Origin: an uncultured Winogradskyella sp. | GTDB lineage: Bacteria > Bacteroidota > Bacteroidia > Flavobacteriales > Flavobacteriaceae | Direction: 5' to 3' | NCBI GenBank assembly: GCA_913055905.1 | Contig: CAJXLB010000004.1 | Coordinates: forward strand, 124,001 to 188,000 | Length of the DNA: 64,000 bases | Part shown: piece after piece, positions 42,873 to 53,990 of the stretch | Layout of the letters: each line of letters opens with the position of its first letter | Numbering within the stretch: position 1 is the stretch's first letter | Notes under the pieces: model-generated | Databases searched by the model: none | Told to the model about the DNA's origin: nothing | What the model saw: only the letters and a program-made list of their open reading frames with translations | Program-made: the position numbers and the translations under genes

Positions 42873-43604
42873 TTAGTCTATTTCATAAATTAGCTTCATG
42901 GTGATATTTGCCGTTTTCTTTTTAGAGGACGTGTTAAAGGTGCCGCCCCAAGAATAATCTTCACCTGAGTTCTGACCTGTAATTTGAAAAATACCCATTT
43001 TTGCAGACTTTAACTCGCCAAGTTTACTGCCTGAGTTTACGGCTATTTTTTCGGCACGCGAGTGCGCATCTGAGGTCGCTTTGGAAATCATTTCAATTTT
43101 TAAATCGGCAAGCTGGGTATAGTAATATCGAGGTGCTTGGGAATAAAAATTGATTCCTTTATTTAAGAGCTCGGTTATTTCCCTGGAAATCTTTTCAATT
43201 ATTTCAACATTCTTGGACTCTATTTTGATGGATTGGGTTAAGATATAGCCCAAAAATTCCTGTCCAACGTATTTGCCATCATTGGAATATTTGTTCTCTA
43301 GGTTTTTTGTACTGGTTACCGCATTAAATACCAACTCTGAATCCTTAACACCTTTGCCTTTTAAATATTCTGAAATTATTCTTTTTGAATTTTCCAGTTG
43401 GTTGTAGGCTTCCTTTAAATCCCTGGCTTCTGCATTAAAAGAACCTTCCCAAACGATTAAATCGGAGGTGAAATTAGTGGTGCCCAGACCAGTTACCGCA
43501 ATTTGGCCATTGGTCTGGTTGCGGTTAATTACGGCTTGCCCTAAGATATAGGCGGCTATGACTATAGCTAAACTGAATAAAATGGGATTTAAATGTTTTT
43601 TCAT
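42873..43604 (-). CDS. SIMPL-domain protein
   Basis: 243 residues, N-terminal membrane anchor (about 7-24, uncleaved or signal), then the SIMPL/DUF541 domain (TGLGTTNFTSDLIVWEGSF ... AEKIAVNSGSKLGELKSA). Widespread periplasmic or membrane-anchored proteins of poorly known function. Stands between era and der. Confidence 0.85.
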   Translation of the reverse strand: MKKHLNPILFSLAIVIAAYILGQAVINRNQTNGQIAVTGLGTTNFTSDLIVWEGSFNAEARDLKEAYNQLENSKRIISEYLKGKGVKDSELVFNAVTSTKNLENKYSNDGKYVGQEFLGYILTQSIKIESKNVEIIEKISREITELLNKGINFYSQAPRYYYTQLADLKIEMISKATSDAHSRAEKIAVNSGSKLGELKSAKMGIFQITGQNSGEDYSWGGTFNTSSKKKTANITMKLIYEID

Positions 43605-43726
43605 CTATTTAAAAATTTGTAAGAACCTTCGGTTCAGTTATTTAACTGTTATAGTGGGTAATGGCTTTTGTTTGCCAAATGCCCATTATGGGCTTTCATA
43701 ATGTGGTAATTATAATAGATATACGG

Positions 43727-44218
43727 TCAATTCTCTAAAATAGTCGTTCGCATAAATTTAAATAATTGTTCCATTTCTGGTTTTCCTTTCGCACGACCCA
43801 TTCTTCCGGCAAAATAGAGCACAAACCAAAAGGCAATCATCATAAGGGCTATGGCGAGTTGGACGGCATAAGGCTCTCCAAGCTTGGCGTTTGTATAGGC
43901 CCAAATTCCAAATGCAATAAAAAATCCGGCAACTACAAAATGAAGGAACATAAACATGGTCCAAATCGTAGGGTTGGGCCCAAACAGGCCACGAACTGTA
44001 GAGGATTTTTCGTTTATTTCATTGATTTCCAAATGTAACTGAGGCGACCAAAAATGCTGATTTTTTTTGGGAAACCGAATAAAAACATGGTCATCTACCC
44101 TAGTGATGATAAATTCAGACTTGTCTTTAGAATCAAATCGGCGCAGGAGATCTTCATTGCAAATGTCAATGTCAAATCTAAATCGTGGACGTAATATTAT
44201 TTCGTTAGATAAGGCCAT
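43727..44218 (-). CDS. Two-helix membrane protein of unknown function
   Basis: 163 residues, soluble first 90 then two membrane helices (about 92-112 and 118-138). No motif recognised. Found divergently before der, as in related flavobacteria by memory. Function unknown. Confidence 0.7.
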   Translation of the reverse strand: MALSNEIILRPRFRFDIDICNEDLLRRFDSKDKSEFIITRVDDHVFIRFPKKNQHFWSPQLHLEINEINEKSSTVRGLFGPNPTIWTMFMFLHFVVAGFFIAFGIWAYTNAKLGEPYAVQLAIALMMIAFWFVLYFAGRMGRAKGKPEMEQLFKFMRTTILEN

Positions 44219-44301
44219 GTCGCTATAATGAAGGTAATTTACATATTTTCTTTTTAACTATATCTAAGATTATATGCTACCTTTGCGGCAATAAACAGTT
44301 T

Positions 44302-45606
44302 ATGGGAAATATTGTAGCCATAGTAGGTCGGCCAAACGTTGGTAAATCCACTTTCTTTAATCGCTTAATAAAAAGGCGAGAAGCTATCGTTGATGCAGTA
44401 AGTGGTGTAACAAGGGATCGTCATTACGGTAAAACCGATTGGAACGGAAAGGAATTTTCCGTTATCGATACGGGTGGCTACGTGGTTGGAAGTGATGATG
44501 TTTTTGAAAAGGAAATTGATAAACAAGTGGAACTTGCCATCGATGAAGCTGATGCCATTATATTCATGGTTGATGTAGAAACAGGAATCACTGGGATGGA
44601 TGAAGACGTGGCAAAACTGTTACGAAAGGTAAAAAAGCCTGTTTTCCTTGTGGTAAATAAGGTAGATAATAACAAAAGGGCAGAGGGTGCCGTAGAATTT
44701 TACGGCTTAGGCCTTGGCGATTATTATACTATTGCTAGCATAAATGGCAGTGGTACCGGAGATCTTTTGGATGCCATAGTTGAAGCGCTACCGGAAAAGG
44801 AGGAACGTGATGAGGAAGAGTTACCGCGCTTTGCTGTTGTAGGTAGGCCCAATGCAGGGAAATCGTCTTTTATCAATGCATTGATTGGTGAAGAGCGTTA
44901 CATTGTTACCGATATCGCTGGAACCACACGCGATTCTATAGATACCAAATACAACCGATTTGGCTTTGAATTTAATTTGGTGGATACAGCTGGAATAAGA
45001 CGTAAATCCAAAGTTAAAGAGGATTTGGAATTCTATTCCGTGATGCGCAGTGTGCGCGCCATAGAACATTGCGATGTATGCCTTTTGGTTATGGATGCCA
45101 CGCGAGGATTTGATGGCCAAGTGCAAAATATCTTTTGGCTTGCCGAACGAAATCGAAAAGGTATCGTTATCCTTGTTAACAAGTGGGACTTGGTTGATAA
45201 GGACAACAAGACGGCCAAGGATTATGAAAAACAGATACGAAAGGAAATAGCACCGTTTACAGATGTCCCAATTGTATTTATGTCCGTACTGAACAAGCAG
45301 CGCATCTTTAAAGCTATTGAAACGGCAGTGGAGGTCTATAAAAACCGTTCCAAGCGCATTAAGACCAGTACCTTAAACGACACCTTACTTCCCATTATAC
45401 AAAAGAATCCTCCACCTGCATATAAAGGCAAATACGTAAAAATCAAATACATTATGCAACTGCCCACGCCGCAACCGCAGTTTGCATTTTTTTGTAATCT
45501 TCCCCAGTATGTAAAGGAACCGTATAAACGCTTTTTAGAGAACCAATTAAGGGAGCATTTTGATTTTACAGGCGTTCCTGTGAGTGTTTATATGCGAAAG
45601 AAATAA
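44302..45606 (+). CDS. der: Ribosome biogenesis GTPase Der (EngA)
   Basis: 434 residues with two GTPase domains: GRPNVGKST near residue 9 and GRPNAGKSS near 180, each with NKxD (VNKVD, VNKWD) and a C-terminal KH-like domain. Acts in assembly of the large ribosomal subunit. -7 box TACCTTTG at 44278-44285 gives a short leader. Confidence 0.97.
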   Translation: MGNIVAIVGRPNVGKSTFFNRLIKRREAIVDAVSGVTRDRHYGKTDWNGKEFSVIDTGGYVVGSDDVFEKEIDKQVELAIDEADAIIFMVDVETGITGMDEDVAKLLRKVKKPVFLVVNKVDNNKRAEGAVEFYGLGLGDYYTIASINGSGTGDLLDAIVEALPEKEERDEEELPRFAVVGRPNAGKSSFINALIGEERYIVTDIAGTTRDSIDTKYNRFGFEFNLVDTAGIRRKSKVKEDLEFYSVMRSVRAIEHCDVCLLVMDATRGFDGQVQNIFWLAERNRKGIVILVNKWDLVDKDNKTAKDYEKQIRKEIAPFTDVPIVFMSVLNKQRIFKAIETAVEVYKNRSKRIKTSTLNDTLLPIIQKNPPPAYKGKYVKIKYIMQLPTPQPQFAFFCNLPQYVKEPYKRFLENQLREHFDFTGVPVSVYMRKK

Positions 45607-45614
45607 ATTGTTTT

Positions 45615-46442
45615 CTACCATCCTCCAGAGGCGCCACCACCACCAAAGCTTCCTCCGCCGAAACCGCCTCCAAAGCCACCTCCGAAGCCTCCTCCAGAAC
45701 TGCCTCCAAAGCCGCCAAAACCACCAGAGGAGCGGCGTCTGTAACTTCCGCGTCCCATATTGCTTAATATAATGGCCTCCAATAAGCTGGTATCCTTAAA
45801 CTTCTTACCGCCGCTGCCACCGCTACCACCACCTCGGCTTTTGGAGATAGCTATGATAAAGATGATAAATATTATGAGTAAAAAGATTAGGATTTCAAAT
45901 GGAAACCTTACCGCATTAGATTGTGGTCTAGAGCCAGAGTAGGCTCCTGTTAGTACCTCAAAAATGGCATCGGTACCACGATTGAGTCCTCCGTAGTAAT
46001 CGCCTCGTTTAAAATAAGGAATAATGTCACGTTCTATAATTCGCTTGCTTAAAGCATCAGTGAGTAAAAATTCTATGCCTTTCCCTGTATTAATACCTAT
46101 TCTTCGGTCATCTCTTGCCAATAAAACAAAGATGCCGTTGTCTTCTTCGGCTTGTCCAATTCCCCATGCTTCAGCCCATTGTGCTCCAAGATAATTTATG
46201 TATTCACCTTCAGTAGAGCTTATTACTGCAATAACAATCTGTGTTGAAGTTGTATCCGAATATCGAATTAGTTTATCTTCTAATTGAGACTTTTCAGTAG
46301 CACTAAGTAGATTGATATAGTCGTAAACACTGGTTTGAAATTCCGGTTTCTTAGGAATCTCAAATTGAGCGGTCAATTCGAAGGTACCCAAAAGGAACAA
46401 CAGAGTAACGCTGAACAACCAATGTGATTTCTTAAACATCAT
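45615..46442 (-). CDS. TPM-domain protein with glycine-rich tail
   Basis: 275 residues: signal peptide (SLLFLLGTFELTA-like region), TPM phosphatase-like domain about 30-150, one membrane helix (about 185-203), then a long Gly/Ser/Phe tail. Typical YgcG-like. Linked with a second TPM gene and lemA. Overlaps the next gene by 4 bp. Biochemical role is uncertain; in chloroplasts a relative helps repair photosystem II. Confidence 0.9.
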   Translation of the reverse strand: MMFKKSHWLFSVTLLFLLGTFELTAQFEIPKKPEFQTSVYDYINLLSATEKSQLEDKLIRYSDTTSTQIVIAVISSTEGEYINYLGAQWAEAWGIGQAEEDNGIFVLLARDDRRIGINTGKGIEFLLTDALSKRIIERDIIPYFKRGDYYGGLNRGTDAIFEVLTGAYSGSRPQSNAVRFPFEILIFLLIIFIIFIIAISKSRGGGSGGSGGKKFKDTSLLEAIILSNMGRGSYRRRSSGGFGGFGGSSGGGFGGGFGGGFGGGSFGGGGASGGW

Positions 46443-46876
46443 CCTTTAGAAATTGAATTCTCCAGTTCATCTGTGTCGCCATGTTGCCAAGGGAAAAATT
46501 TAGAGAGTACCTTACCTGCTTCTTCAATGCCGTCTATGAGACCCTGTTTAAATTCGCCATGTTTAAACCTATTTTGAATTTTATCTCTTGTGCTATTCCA
46601 AAAATCTGTGTCAACGACGTCATTGATGCCTTTGTCTCCATAAATCACAAAGGCCTTATTATCAACCGCAACGTAAATTAAAACACCATTTTGCTCTTTG
46701 GTATTATCCATTTTTAGCGCATGAAAAACCTCCAGGGCATGTTCATAGACATCCATATCGCACTTCTGCTCTATGTGCACACGAATTTCACCAGAGGTTT
46801 TGCCCTCCGCTCGTCTAATGGCTTCAATGATTTCCTCTTCCTCTTGGGCGGTTAGGAAATCTTCAATGTAAGGCAT
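46439..46876 (-). CDS. TPM-domain protein (short)
   Basis: 145 residues, TPM domain without clear signal or helix (AEGKTSGEIRVHIEQ ... GVLIYVAVDNKAFVIYGDKG). Second gene of the LemA-TPM-TPM cluster, starting 8 bp after lemA. Confidence 0.9.
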   Translation of the reverse strand: MPYIEDFLTAQEEEEIIEAIRRAEGKTSGEIRVHIEQKCDMDVYEHALEVFHALKMDNTKEQNGVLIYVAVDNKAFVIYGDKGINDVVDTDFWNSTRDKIQNRFKHGEFKQGLIDGIEEAGKVLSKFFPWQHGDTDELENSISKG

Positions 46877-46884
46877 GGTTGTTT

Positions 46885-47484
46885 CTAGTTAAATTCAAAA
46901 TTAACATCAGGTGCATTTTCGCTTCCAGGGTCGGCTTTATATCGTGGCATTTCCTCGAAGCCAAACCATCCTGCGAGTATCTTTCCTGGGAATTTGGTTG
47001 TGTGTTTGTCGTAAATATTTACTTTTTCGTTGTAGCGATCTCTTGCAACATTGATACGGTTTTCCGTGCCTTCCAATTGACTTTGTAGTTCCAGAAAGTT
47101 CTGGTTGGCTTTCAGTTCTGGATAACGTTCAACAGATACTAAAAGTTTTGATAAGGCACCGCTTAGTCCCGTTTGGGCTTGTTGAAACTGCGCCATGTTT
47201 TCGGCAGTGAGATTACCGGCATCAATTGTTGTTGAGGTTGCCTTAGCTCTAGCTTCAATAACTTCGCGCAACGTGGTACGCTCAAAATCTGCAGCACCTT
47301 GGACGGTTTTGATTAAATTGCCAATAAGGTCGTTTCGTCTTTGGTAGGAGCTTTCAACATTAGACCACGCCGTCTTGGCATCGGCCTCGTATTCTACAGC
47401 TGTGTTGTTAAATCCAACGGCCCATTGGTAAACACCAAAGCCAAGAATTAAAATAATGATTACTGGGATTAGCCACTTTTTCAT
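46885..47484 (-). CDS. lemA: LemA-family protein
   Basis: 199 residues with one N-terminal membrane helix (about 5-22) and a long helical bundle (WSNVESSYQRRNDLIGNLIK, typical). Function unknown; often next to TPM genes. Starts 18 bp after the MerR gene. Confidence 0.92.
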   Translation of the reverse strand: MKKWLIPVIIILILGFGVYQWAVGFNNTAVEYEADAKTAWSNVESSYQRRNDLIGNLIKTVQGAADFERTTLREVIEARAKATSTTIDAGNLTAENMAQFQQAQTGLSGALSKLLVSVERYPELKANQNFLELQSQLEGTENRINVARDRYNEKVNIYDKHTTKFPGKILAGWFGFEEMPRYKADPGSENAPDVNFEFN

Positions 47485-47502
47485 ATTGATTGTAGTTTTA
47501 GA

Positions 47503-47832
47503 TTATAATTGCTCTTTTATTTTGATGAGTTGTGCTTTTATACTTTCTAGTTTTTCTATGATCTCAAAGTTTTCTAAACTTTTTTTGCGCTCCTCCTTTA
47601 GATGGATTTTGGCCCCTTCTAAGGTGAATCCGCGCTCCTTTACCAAATGATAGATGAACTTTAAATTTTTTATGTCCTCTGGAGTGAACTTTCTGTTACC
47701 CTTGGCGTTTTTTTTGGGTTTGATGATGTCAAATTCCTTTTCCCAAAACCTAATTAAAGAGGTGTTGACCTTAAATGCTTTGGCTACTTCTCCAATACCG
47801 TAATAGCGTTTTTCTGGTAAATCTATGTGCAT
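47503..47832 (-). CDS. MerR-family transcriptional regulator
   Basis: 109 residues. HTH at the start (YYGIGEVAKAFKVNTSLIRF, WEKEF) and a coiled-coil tail (KSLENFEIIEKLESIKAQLI). No metal-binding cysteines, so not a metal-sensing type. Lies 1 bp after the M23 peptidase gene. May act on the cell-envelope cluster around it; inference only. Confidence 0.88.
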   Translation of the reverse strand: MHIDLPEKRYYGIGEVAKAFKVNTSLIRFWEKEFDIIKPKKNAKGNRKFTPEDIKNLKFIYHLVKERGFTLEGAKIHLKEERKKSLENFEIIEKLESIKAQLIKIKEQL

Positions 47833-47833
47833 T

Positions 47834-48805
47834 TTAATCGAGGGATTGGTTCTCTAGGGATGCCTTCTTCAATAGTTCGTCAAACTCTTCAGGAGAAAGG
47901 TTGCCATAATAGAAATTAATTGGATTAATGCGTTCGCCATCCTTAAATATCTCATAATGGAGATGCGGCGCTTCGGAACGGCCAGTACTGCCCACATATC
48001 CTATAAGGTCTCCGCGTTTAACACGTTGGTTTACCCTAACATTGTATTTGTACAAATGGGCATAAAGGGAGACATAGCCATAGCCATGGTCTATTCTTAT
48101 ATGTTTTCCGTAGCCAGTAGCCCGATTATCGGCGCGTTTAACTATGCCGTTTCCGGTGGCGTAAACTGGTGTTCCTCTTGGAGCGGTAAAGTCCATGCCA
48201 AAGTGGAACTTTCGCACTTTGGTGAAGGGGTCCGTTCTGTAACCATAACCTGAGGCCATTCGCGTTAAATCTTCATTATTTACGGGCTGTATCGCAGGAA
48301 TAGACTCGAGGAGCTTCTCTTTGTCTTCAGCAAGTTTAGCAATTTCATCTAGGGATTTCGATTGAATTACTATCGCTTTTTCTAGGATGTCCAATCGTTT
48401 ATTAGATTCGGCTATAAGTTGCGAATTATCATAGCCTTCATATTTTTTATAACGATTTATACCTCCAAATCCTGCCCTGCGTTGTTCTTCGGGAATGGGA
48501 TTCGCTTCAAAATAAAGTCTATAGATGGCGTTATCCCGTTCTTCCACATTCTCTAGTGCAGCTATGGCTTCATCCATACGCTTATTAAGCAACTTATACT
48601 GCAATTGCATATTCTCTAATTCGCGTGCTAACTCACGCTCCTTTGGAGATTCTATATAATGGCTTGCTATAAAAACAAATAAAAACCCAAAAAGAGCCGA
48701 AGCCAAAATAAACATGGTAGCATACTTGAAGGTTGTCCTTTTCTGCTTCTTTATTTTTCTATAAGAAAGCGTTTCTGGATCGTAATAATATTTTACCTTA
48801 CCCAT
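47834..48805 (-). CDS. M23 family peptidase (LytM-type, membrane-anchored)
   Basis: 323 residues: one membrane helix (about 25-47), coiled coil (about 55-165), peptidase domain from about 185 with HFGMDFTAP, YATGNGIV and HLHYEIF. Zinc endopeptidase or divisome-type regulator of peptidoglycan. First gene of the unit with merR, lemA and the TPM genes. Confidence 0.92.
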   Translation of the reverse strand: MGKVKYYYDPETLSYRKIKKQKRTTFKYATMFILASALFGFLFVFIASHYIESPKERELARELENMQLQYKLLNKRMDEAIAALENVEERDNAIYRLYFEANPIPEEQRRAGFGGINRYKKYEGYDNSQLIAESNKRLDILEKAIVIQSKSLDEIAKLAEDKEKLLESIPAIQPVNNEDLTRMASGYGYRTDPFTKVRKFHFGMDFTAPRGTPVYATGNGIVKRADNRATGYGKHIRIDHGYGYVSLYAHLYKYNVRVNQRVKRGDLIGYVGSTGRSEAPHLHYEIFKDGERINPINFYYGNLSPEEFDELLKKASLENQSLD

Positions 48806-49015
48806 GTTTGAATTTATAGTATTTTTGCAGCGTTTATGTACAATGTATGTAAAAATTACCTAAGCGTAACGCTAATACCGTTTAAAATATTTCTAAAACA
48901 AATTTAAAAAACAAATTAGAAATTAGTTTAGGTTCTAAAAAATCATTCAACTTTAGGAGTACAGTGATTTTTTTACAATAGAATTAATAATGTAAGTTGT
49001 AAAGTTAATAGTGTT

Positions 49016-51631
49016 ATGAAGTCCCAAGATGTTCGTTCTAAATTCTTAGAATTTTTTAAAGAAAAGGAACACCTTATTGTTTCTTCTGCGCCGATGGTGG
49101 TGAAGAACGACCCTACCTTAATGTTTGTTAACTCTGGTATGGCACCCTTCAAGGAATATTTTCTTGGTAATGCCAAACCTAAGAAGAACAGAATTGCAGA
49201 CACTCAAAAATGTTTGCGCGTTTCCGGTAAGCATAACGATTTGGAGGAGGTAGGCTATGACACTTACCATCACACCTTATTTGAAATGCTAGGCAATTGG
49301 AGCTTTGGCGATTATTTTAAGGAAGAGGCCATTGCTTGGGCCTGGGAGTTATTAACGGAAGTCTACGGCATAGATAAGGATATGCTTTACGTTACTGTTT
49401 TTGAAGGTAGCGACGACGAGGATAAGCTTAGCATGGATAAGGAAGCCTATGATATTTGGAAAAAATATATAAGTGAAGACCGAATTCTAAAAGGCAGCAA
49501 AAAGGACAATTTCTGGGAAATGGGCGATCAAGGCCCTTGCGGTCCCTGTAGCGAAATACATGTTGATATTCGTTCAGCAGAAGAAAAGCAACAGGTTGAT
49601 GGTGCCGATTTAATCAATAAAGACCATCCTCAGGTCGTTGAAATATGGAACCTTGTATTTATGCAATACAACAGAAAGGCTAATGGCAGTTTAGAAGTAT
49701 TGCCAAACAAGCATATAGATACAGGGATGGGATTTGAACGGCTTTGTATGGTACTTCAGGGCGTTCAGTCTAATTATGATACCGATGTTTTTACACCTTT
49801 AATTAGGGAGATTGAAACAATAACTGCTACGCGTTATGGGAAATCTGATGAGGTAGATGTTGCCGTTAGGGTAGTTTCGGACCACATTAGGGCAGTGGCT
49901 TTCTCCATTGCAGATGGTCAACTCCCAAGCAATACTGGAGCAGGCTACGTTATTCGAAGAATTTTAAGGCGTGCAATCCGATATGGATTCACCTTTTTAA
50001 ATCAAAAGGAGCCTTTTATTTATAAATTGGTTGGTACCCTGAGCAAACAAATGGGTCAAGCCTTTCCTGAAATCAAGGCTCAAGAACGATTGATAAAAAA
50101 TGTAATCAAAGAGGAGGAAGTCTCTTTTTTAAGAACCTTGGACCAAGGTCTTTTATTGTTGGATAGAGTGATTGAAGAGGCTAAAGCTAAAGTTATAGAT
50201 GGCTCAAAGGCCTTTGAATTGTACGACACCTATGGTTTTCCTTTGGATTTGACTCAGCTCATTGCGAGGGAAAAAGGGTATACGGTCGATGAAGAAGGCT
50301 TTAAAAAGGGTATGCAGCAGCAAAAAGACCGTTCAAGATTGGCATCGGCATCTGAAACTTCAGATTGGGTTACAGTGAAGGAAGATGCCACAGAAGAATT
50401 TGTTGGTTATGATACTCTGACGGCAGAAGTGAAATTAACGCGCTACAGAAAAGTTGTTTCAAAAAAGGATGGGGAACACTATCAATTGGTGTTTAATCTA
50501 ACCCCTTTTTATCCCGAAGGTGGTGGTCAAGTAGGAGATAAGGGCTATATCGAGGCTTCTAATGGCGATGTGGTTTACATCCACGACACAAAAAAGGAAA
50601 ATAACGTTATTATTCATGTCGCAAAAAACTTGCCTACCCATCTTGAGGACAGATTTAAAGCTGTAGTAAATGAAGAGCATAGACGCCTTGCGGCATCTAA
50701 CCATACCGCAACGCACTTGCTGCATCAGGCCTTAAGAGCCATTCTGGGAACTCATGTAGAGCAGAAAGGCTCTCTGGTGAAACCCAATGGATTACGATTT
50801 GATTTCTCCCATTTTTCTAAGGTTAATGACGAAGAGTTGCAAGACATAGAGAATTTTGTAAACGCTAGGATTAGAGAAAACTTGCCTTTGGAAGAACATA
50901 GAAATATTCCTATGCAACAAGCCATTGATGAAGGTGCCTTGGCTTTGTTCGGCGAAAAATATGGCGATAGCGTAAGGACCATAAGGTTTGGCCAATCTAT
51001 GGAACTTTGTGGTGGTACACATGTAGCGCAAACAGGCGATATTTGGTATTTTAAGATAAACTCCGAAAGTGCTGTTGCCGCCGGCGTAAGACGTATTGAA
51101 GCGATTACTAATGTAGCGGTTGGCGATTATTTTGAGAAGGTAGATAAGCAGTTTGAGGCCGTAAAGAATACATTAAAAACTCCGAATGATCCTGTTAAGG
51201 CCATAGAGTCCTTGCAAGAAGAAAATGCCGCACTTAAAAAGCAGATAGACAGTTTGCTTAAGGATAAGACCAAAAACTTAAAAGCGGAACTTTTAGGAGA
51301 ACTAAGACCTATTAATGATATTCAGTTTTTAGCCAAAAGAGTAGATTTGGATGCTGGAAGTTTAAAGGACTTATGTTTTGAGATGGGACAGCAACACAAC
51401 AATCTTTTTTTGCTATTCGCAACAGAGCATAAGGGAAAAGCGCTCTTAACGTGTTATATCTCCAAGGATTTAGTAGCCAAATCGGAATTAAATGCTGGTA
51501 ACATCGTACGTGAGTTAGGTAAATATATTCAGGGAGGCGGTGGAGGCCAACCGTTTTTTGCTACTGCCGGAGGTAAAAATACAGAGGGCATCGATGAGGC
51601 CCTTAAACAGGTTGAGCAATTAATAGCCTAA
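49016..51631 (+). CDS. alaS: Alanyl-tRNA synthetase
   Basis: 871 residues. Class II core at the N-terminus, editing domain with [12 protein letters not shown] and CGGTHV (zinc ligands), and C-terminal [14 protein letters not shown] domain. Full length. Housekeeping gene. Confidence 0.97.
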   Translation: MKSQDVRSKFLEFFKEKEHLIVSSAPMVVKNDPTLMFVNSGMAPFKEYFLGNAKPKKNRIADTQKCLRVSGKHNDLEEVGYDTYHHTLFEMLGNWSFGDYFKEEAIAWAWELLTEVYGIDKDMLYVTVFEGSDDEDKLSMDKEAYDIWKKYISEDRILKGSKKDNFWEMGDQGPCGPCSEIHVDIRSAEEKQQVDGADLINKDHPQVVEIWNLVFMQYNRKANGSLEVLPNKHIDTGMGFERLCMVLQGVQSNYDTDVFTPLIREIETITATRYGKSDEVDVAVRVVSDHIRAVAFSIADGQLPSNTGAGYVIRRILRRAIRYGFTFLNQKEPFIYKLVGTLSKQMGQAFPEIKAQERLIKNVIKEEEVSFLRTLDQGLLLLDRVIEEAKAKVIDGSKAFELYDTYGFPLDLTQLIAREKGYTVDEEGFKKGMQQQKDRSRLASASETSDWVTVKEDATEEFVGYDTLTAEVKLTRYRKVVSKKDGEHYQLVFNLTPFYPEGGGQVGDKGYIEASNGDVVYIHDTKKENNVIIHVAKNLPTHLEDRFKAVVNEEHRRLAASNHTATHLLHQALRAILGTHVEQKGSLVKPNGLRFDFSHFSKVNDEELQDIENFVNARIRENLPLEEHRNIPMQQAIDEGALALFGEKYGDSVRTIRFGQSMELCGGTHVAQTGDIWYFKINSESAVAAGVRRIEAITNVAVGDYFEKVDKQFEAVKNTLKTPNDPVKAIESLQEENAALKKQIDSLLKDKTKNLKAELLGELRPINDIQFLAKRVDLDAGSLKDLCFEMGQQHNNLFLLFATEHKGKALLTCYISKDLVAKSELNAGNIVRELGKYIQGGGGGQPFFATAGGKNTEGIDEALKQVEQLIA

Positions 51632-51635
51632 TGAG

Positions 51636-52586
51636 TTGAGACTGCAGACCCAAATACCAATAAAAAGACAACAGCATAATCAAATCGATTATAATTCCAA
51701 ATTATTTCTTTTAGGGTCGTGCTTTTCGGATAACATCTACAACAAATTAGAGTATTATAAACTCGATGCTTGTTCTAATCCTTTTGGCATTCAGTATCAC
51801 GTAATTGGTATTGAAAAGCTGATTTCTAGGGCTATAAATCAAAGCTATTTTATCGAAGATGAATTTGTAAGGAGTGATGAGGCCTACTTTAGTTTTGATG
51901 CCCATTCTAAATGGACCTCAAGGACTGCGGAAGATTTGTGCCAGAAACTTAACGCACAATTAGATGAAGCGCATAACTGGATAACAACAGCGACACATGT
52001 CATAATAACCTTGGGTACCGCTTGGGTGTATCGCTATATCGAATCTGATAGTATTGTTTCCAACTGCCACAAGATTCCTCAGAAGCGCTTTTTAAAGGAA
52101 TTGTTGTCAACAGAGGCAATTGCCGAAAGCTTAGAGGGCATAATTACGTTAGCCAGATCTGTAAATCCAAAAGTGAATTTCATCTTTACGGTTTCTCCAA
52201 TTCGACATATAAAAGATGGTTTTATTGAAAATAATAGAAGTAAAGCTCACCTTTTAAGTGCGCTGCATATGCTTGTAGATCCTAAAATTGGAAACTATTA
52301 CTTTCCTTCTTATGAAATTCAAATGGATGAATTAAGGGATTATCGTTTCTACAACGCAGATATGCTTCATCCCAACGCTTTGGCAATTGACATCATATGG
52401 GAGCGCTTTGCCCAGACATGGCTTTCCGATAATGCATTAAGGACCATGGTTGAGGTAGAAGCTATTCAGAAGGGGCTTAACCACAAACCTTTCAATCCTA
52501 ACTCTAAAGGATTTGATGACTTTAAGAGAAATCTTCAAGCTAAAATTGAGGATTTACAACGTCAACATCCAAGGATACAATTCTAA
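51636..52586 (+). CDS. GSCFA-domain protein
   Basis: 316 residues. Signature LLGSCFSDNIYNKL near residue 27, giving the family name. Thought to be a SGNH-like hydrolase or acyl-modifying enzyme; substrate unknown. Starts 4 bp after alaS, so co-transcribed. Confidence 0.88.
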   Translation: MRLQTQIPIKRQQHNQIDYNSKLFLLGSCFSDNIYNKLEYYKLDACSNPFGIQYHVIGIEKLISRAINQSYFIEDEFVRSDEAYFSFDAHSKWTSRTAEDLCQKLNAQLDEAHNWITTATHVIITLGTAWVYRYIESDSIVSNCHKIPQKRFLKELLSTEAIAESLEGIITLARSVNPKVNFIFTVSPIRHIKDGFIENNRSKAHLLSALHMLVDPKIGNYYFPSYEIQMDELRDYRFYNADMLHPNALAIDIIWERFAQTWLSDNALRTMVEVEAIQKGLNHKPFNPNSKGFDDFKRNLQAKIEDLQRQHPRIQF

Positions 52587-52700
52587 TTTATTGGAGTTGT
52601 AAAAACCCTTGAATTAGAAAAATACGCAATTCATCGTATGGCGTGCTATGGATTCATTTCTCATTTTTGACCCTGTATTAACCAATAATTTATTTCAACA

Positions 52701-53231
52701 ATGAGAAGATTAAATCAATTCATGTTAGTTCTAATGACTTTTTCGTTAGTAACAACAACATCTTGTAAAAGTGATGATGATGGTGGAAATCCAGGTGGTG
52801 CTCCTTCTGGAACCCTTGTAGCTACCGTAGATGGTGTAAATTACCAATCATTAGACATTACATCCTCGGCAACAGTAACCTCACAAAATTTAACTATAGT
52901 TGCTTCCAACGCGGATGCAAAAGCTTTTGCCATAACAATCGTTGGCTATGATGGACCTGGTACTTACCCAATTGGAGGAGGAGCTAATATATTCAACGTT
53001 GCTAGTTACACCGAAACGGATGTTGACATTAACAATCCTATGAATTCTACTACCGAAGTTTGGCAAGCACCTTTTGATGATACTCAGGTAGGAGAAATCA
53101 ATATTACCGAAGAAACAGATACAAAGGTCATAGGAACATTTAATTTCACTGGAAAGAATGTAAACGGTGACCAGTCTGAAAAGACTATTACAAACGGTTC
53201 TTTTGACTTGAACAAGCAAACTGCTGGGTAA
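52701..53231 (+). CDS. DUF6252-like lipoprotein
   Basis: 176 residues, lipobox TTTSC (Cys 22), then a Gly/Asp-rich linker and a beta-rich domain (VATVDGVNYQSLDI). Common secreted/outer-membrane lipoprotein of flavobacteria. Function unknown. Confidence 0.78.
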   Translation: MRRLNQFMLVLMTFSLVTTTSCKSDDDGGNPGGAPSGTLVATVDGVNYQSLDITSSATVTSQNLTIVASNADAKAFAITIVGYDGPGTYPIGGGANIFNVASYTETDVDINNPMNSTTEVWQAPFDDTQVGEINITEETDTKVIGTFNFTGKNVNGDQSEKTITNGSFDLNKQTAG

Positions 53232-53442
53232 TCTTTAGATTCTACTCTATCAGTTATTTGATGAATTAAATCAAATCTTAACCCTTTAAGGAAAAGGGCA
53301 TATAAAATCTATTACAGCAAAAATCTTGTTGTTGGGATTTGATTCGGATTAGGCGTGATTAGTCACTAGTTGCGCTTAATCTTTTATAAAAGCGATTTAT
53401 CGAAAAAATCCGAACACGAGGGTAAATAGTTTTATATTTATT

Positions 53443-53964
53443 ATGCTATTAATCAATTTTTCTAAAAAGGCATCAGTTGTTTTTTCTGCACTAAAGGTCA
53501 GAACATATCTGATGCTTTTTTTTATATCTTCCAGTAAAGTATTTTCTTTAGAGATGCAGGAAGTGCAACTTAAATTAGAATTGATTGAAGTCACGACAAA
53601 ACTATATCATAACTCCTTTTATGTTCTTTTGGTCATTCTGATTACAGCTATCCTTCTTGTTGGCTTGAGGCTGTACCTGGATTTTCAAAAAAAAGCTACA
53701 ACGCCTAAACATATCGGGCAACTAATGGATGCGCTTTGGTCTCAAAAGCGTATTAATGATGACATTAAAGACAAGGAACAATTGCTATTACATACAAATG
53801 AGAGGATAAACGCTAGAAGCAAATCATTGACACTACAGTTGGATCAGCTTTCAACTTCCCTAAATAACAGCCAGAGCAAGGTAAAAACTACTTTAACTCA
53901 TTTAGGTCAGTATACTTCAAGTATTGCTCATACGACTAGCATTTTAAAGAAATATTTAAATTAG
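53443..53964 (+). CDS. Membrane protein with coiled-coil tail
   Basis: 173 residues: hydrophobic N-terminus (about 20-36), membrane helix about 57-77 (VLLVILITAILLVGLRLYLD), then a coiled-coil tail. The true start might be a later ATG at residue 38. Immediately upstream of the TPR kinase with an adjacent stop, so likely part of that unit. Function unknown. Confidence 0.6.
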   Translation: MLLINFSKKASVVFSALKVRTYLMLFFISSSKVFSLEMQEVQLKLELIEVTTKLYHNSFYVLLVILITAILLVGLRLYLDFQKKATTPKHIGQLMDALWSQKRINDDIKDKEQLLLHTNERINARSKSLTLQLDQLSTSLNNSQSKVKTTLTHLGQYTSSIAHTTSILKKYLN

Positions 53965-53990
53965 TGATGATTAACATAGTTTCATCGATT

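Noticed and set aside
45620-45760. Glycine-rich repeated codons looking like a DNA repeat
   Set aside because: Explained by the Gly/Ser tail of the TPM protein.
53355-53366. Palindrome GTGATTAGTCAC upstream of the membrane/TPR-kinase unit
   Set aside because: The half-sites are separated by two bases, not four, and no box lies at 22 bp, so it does not fit the regulon pattern.
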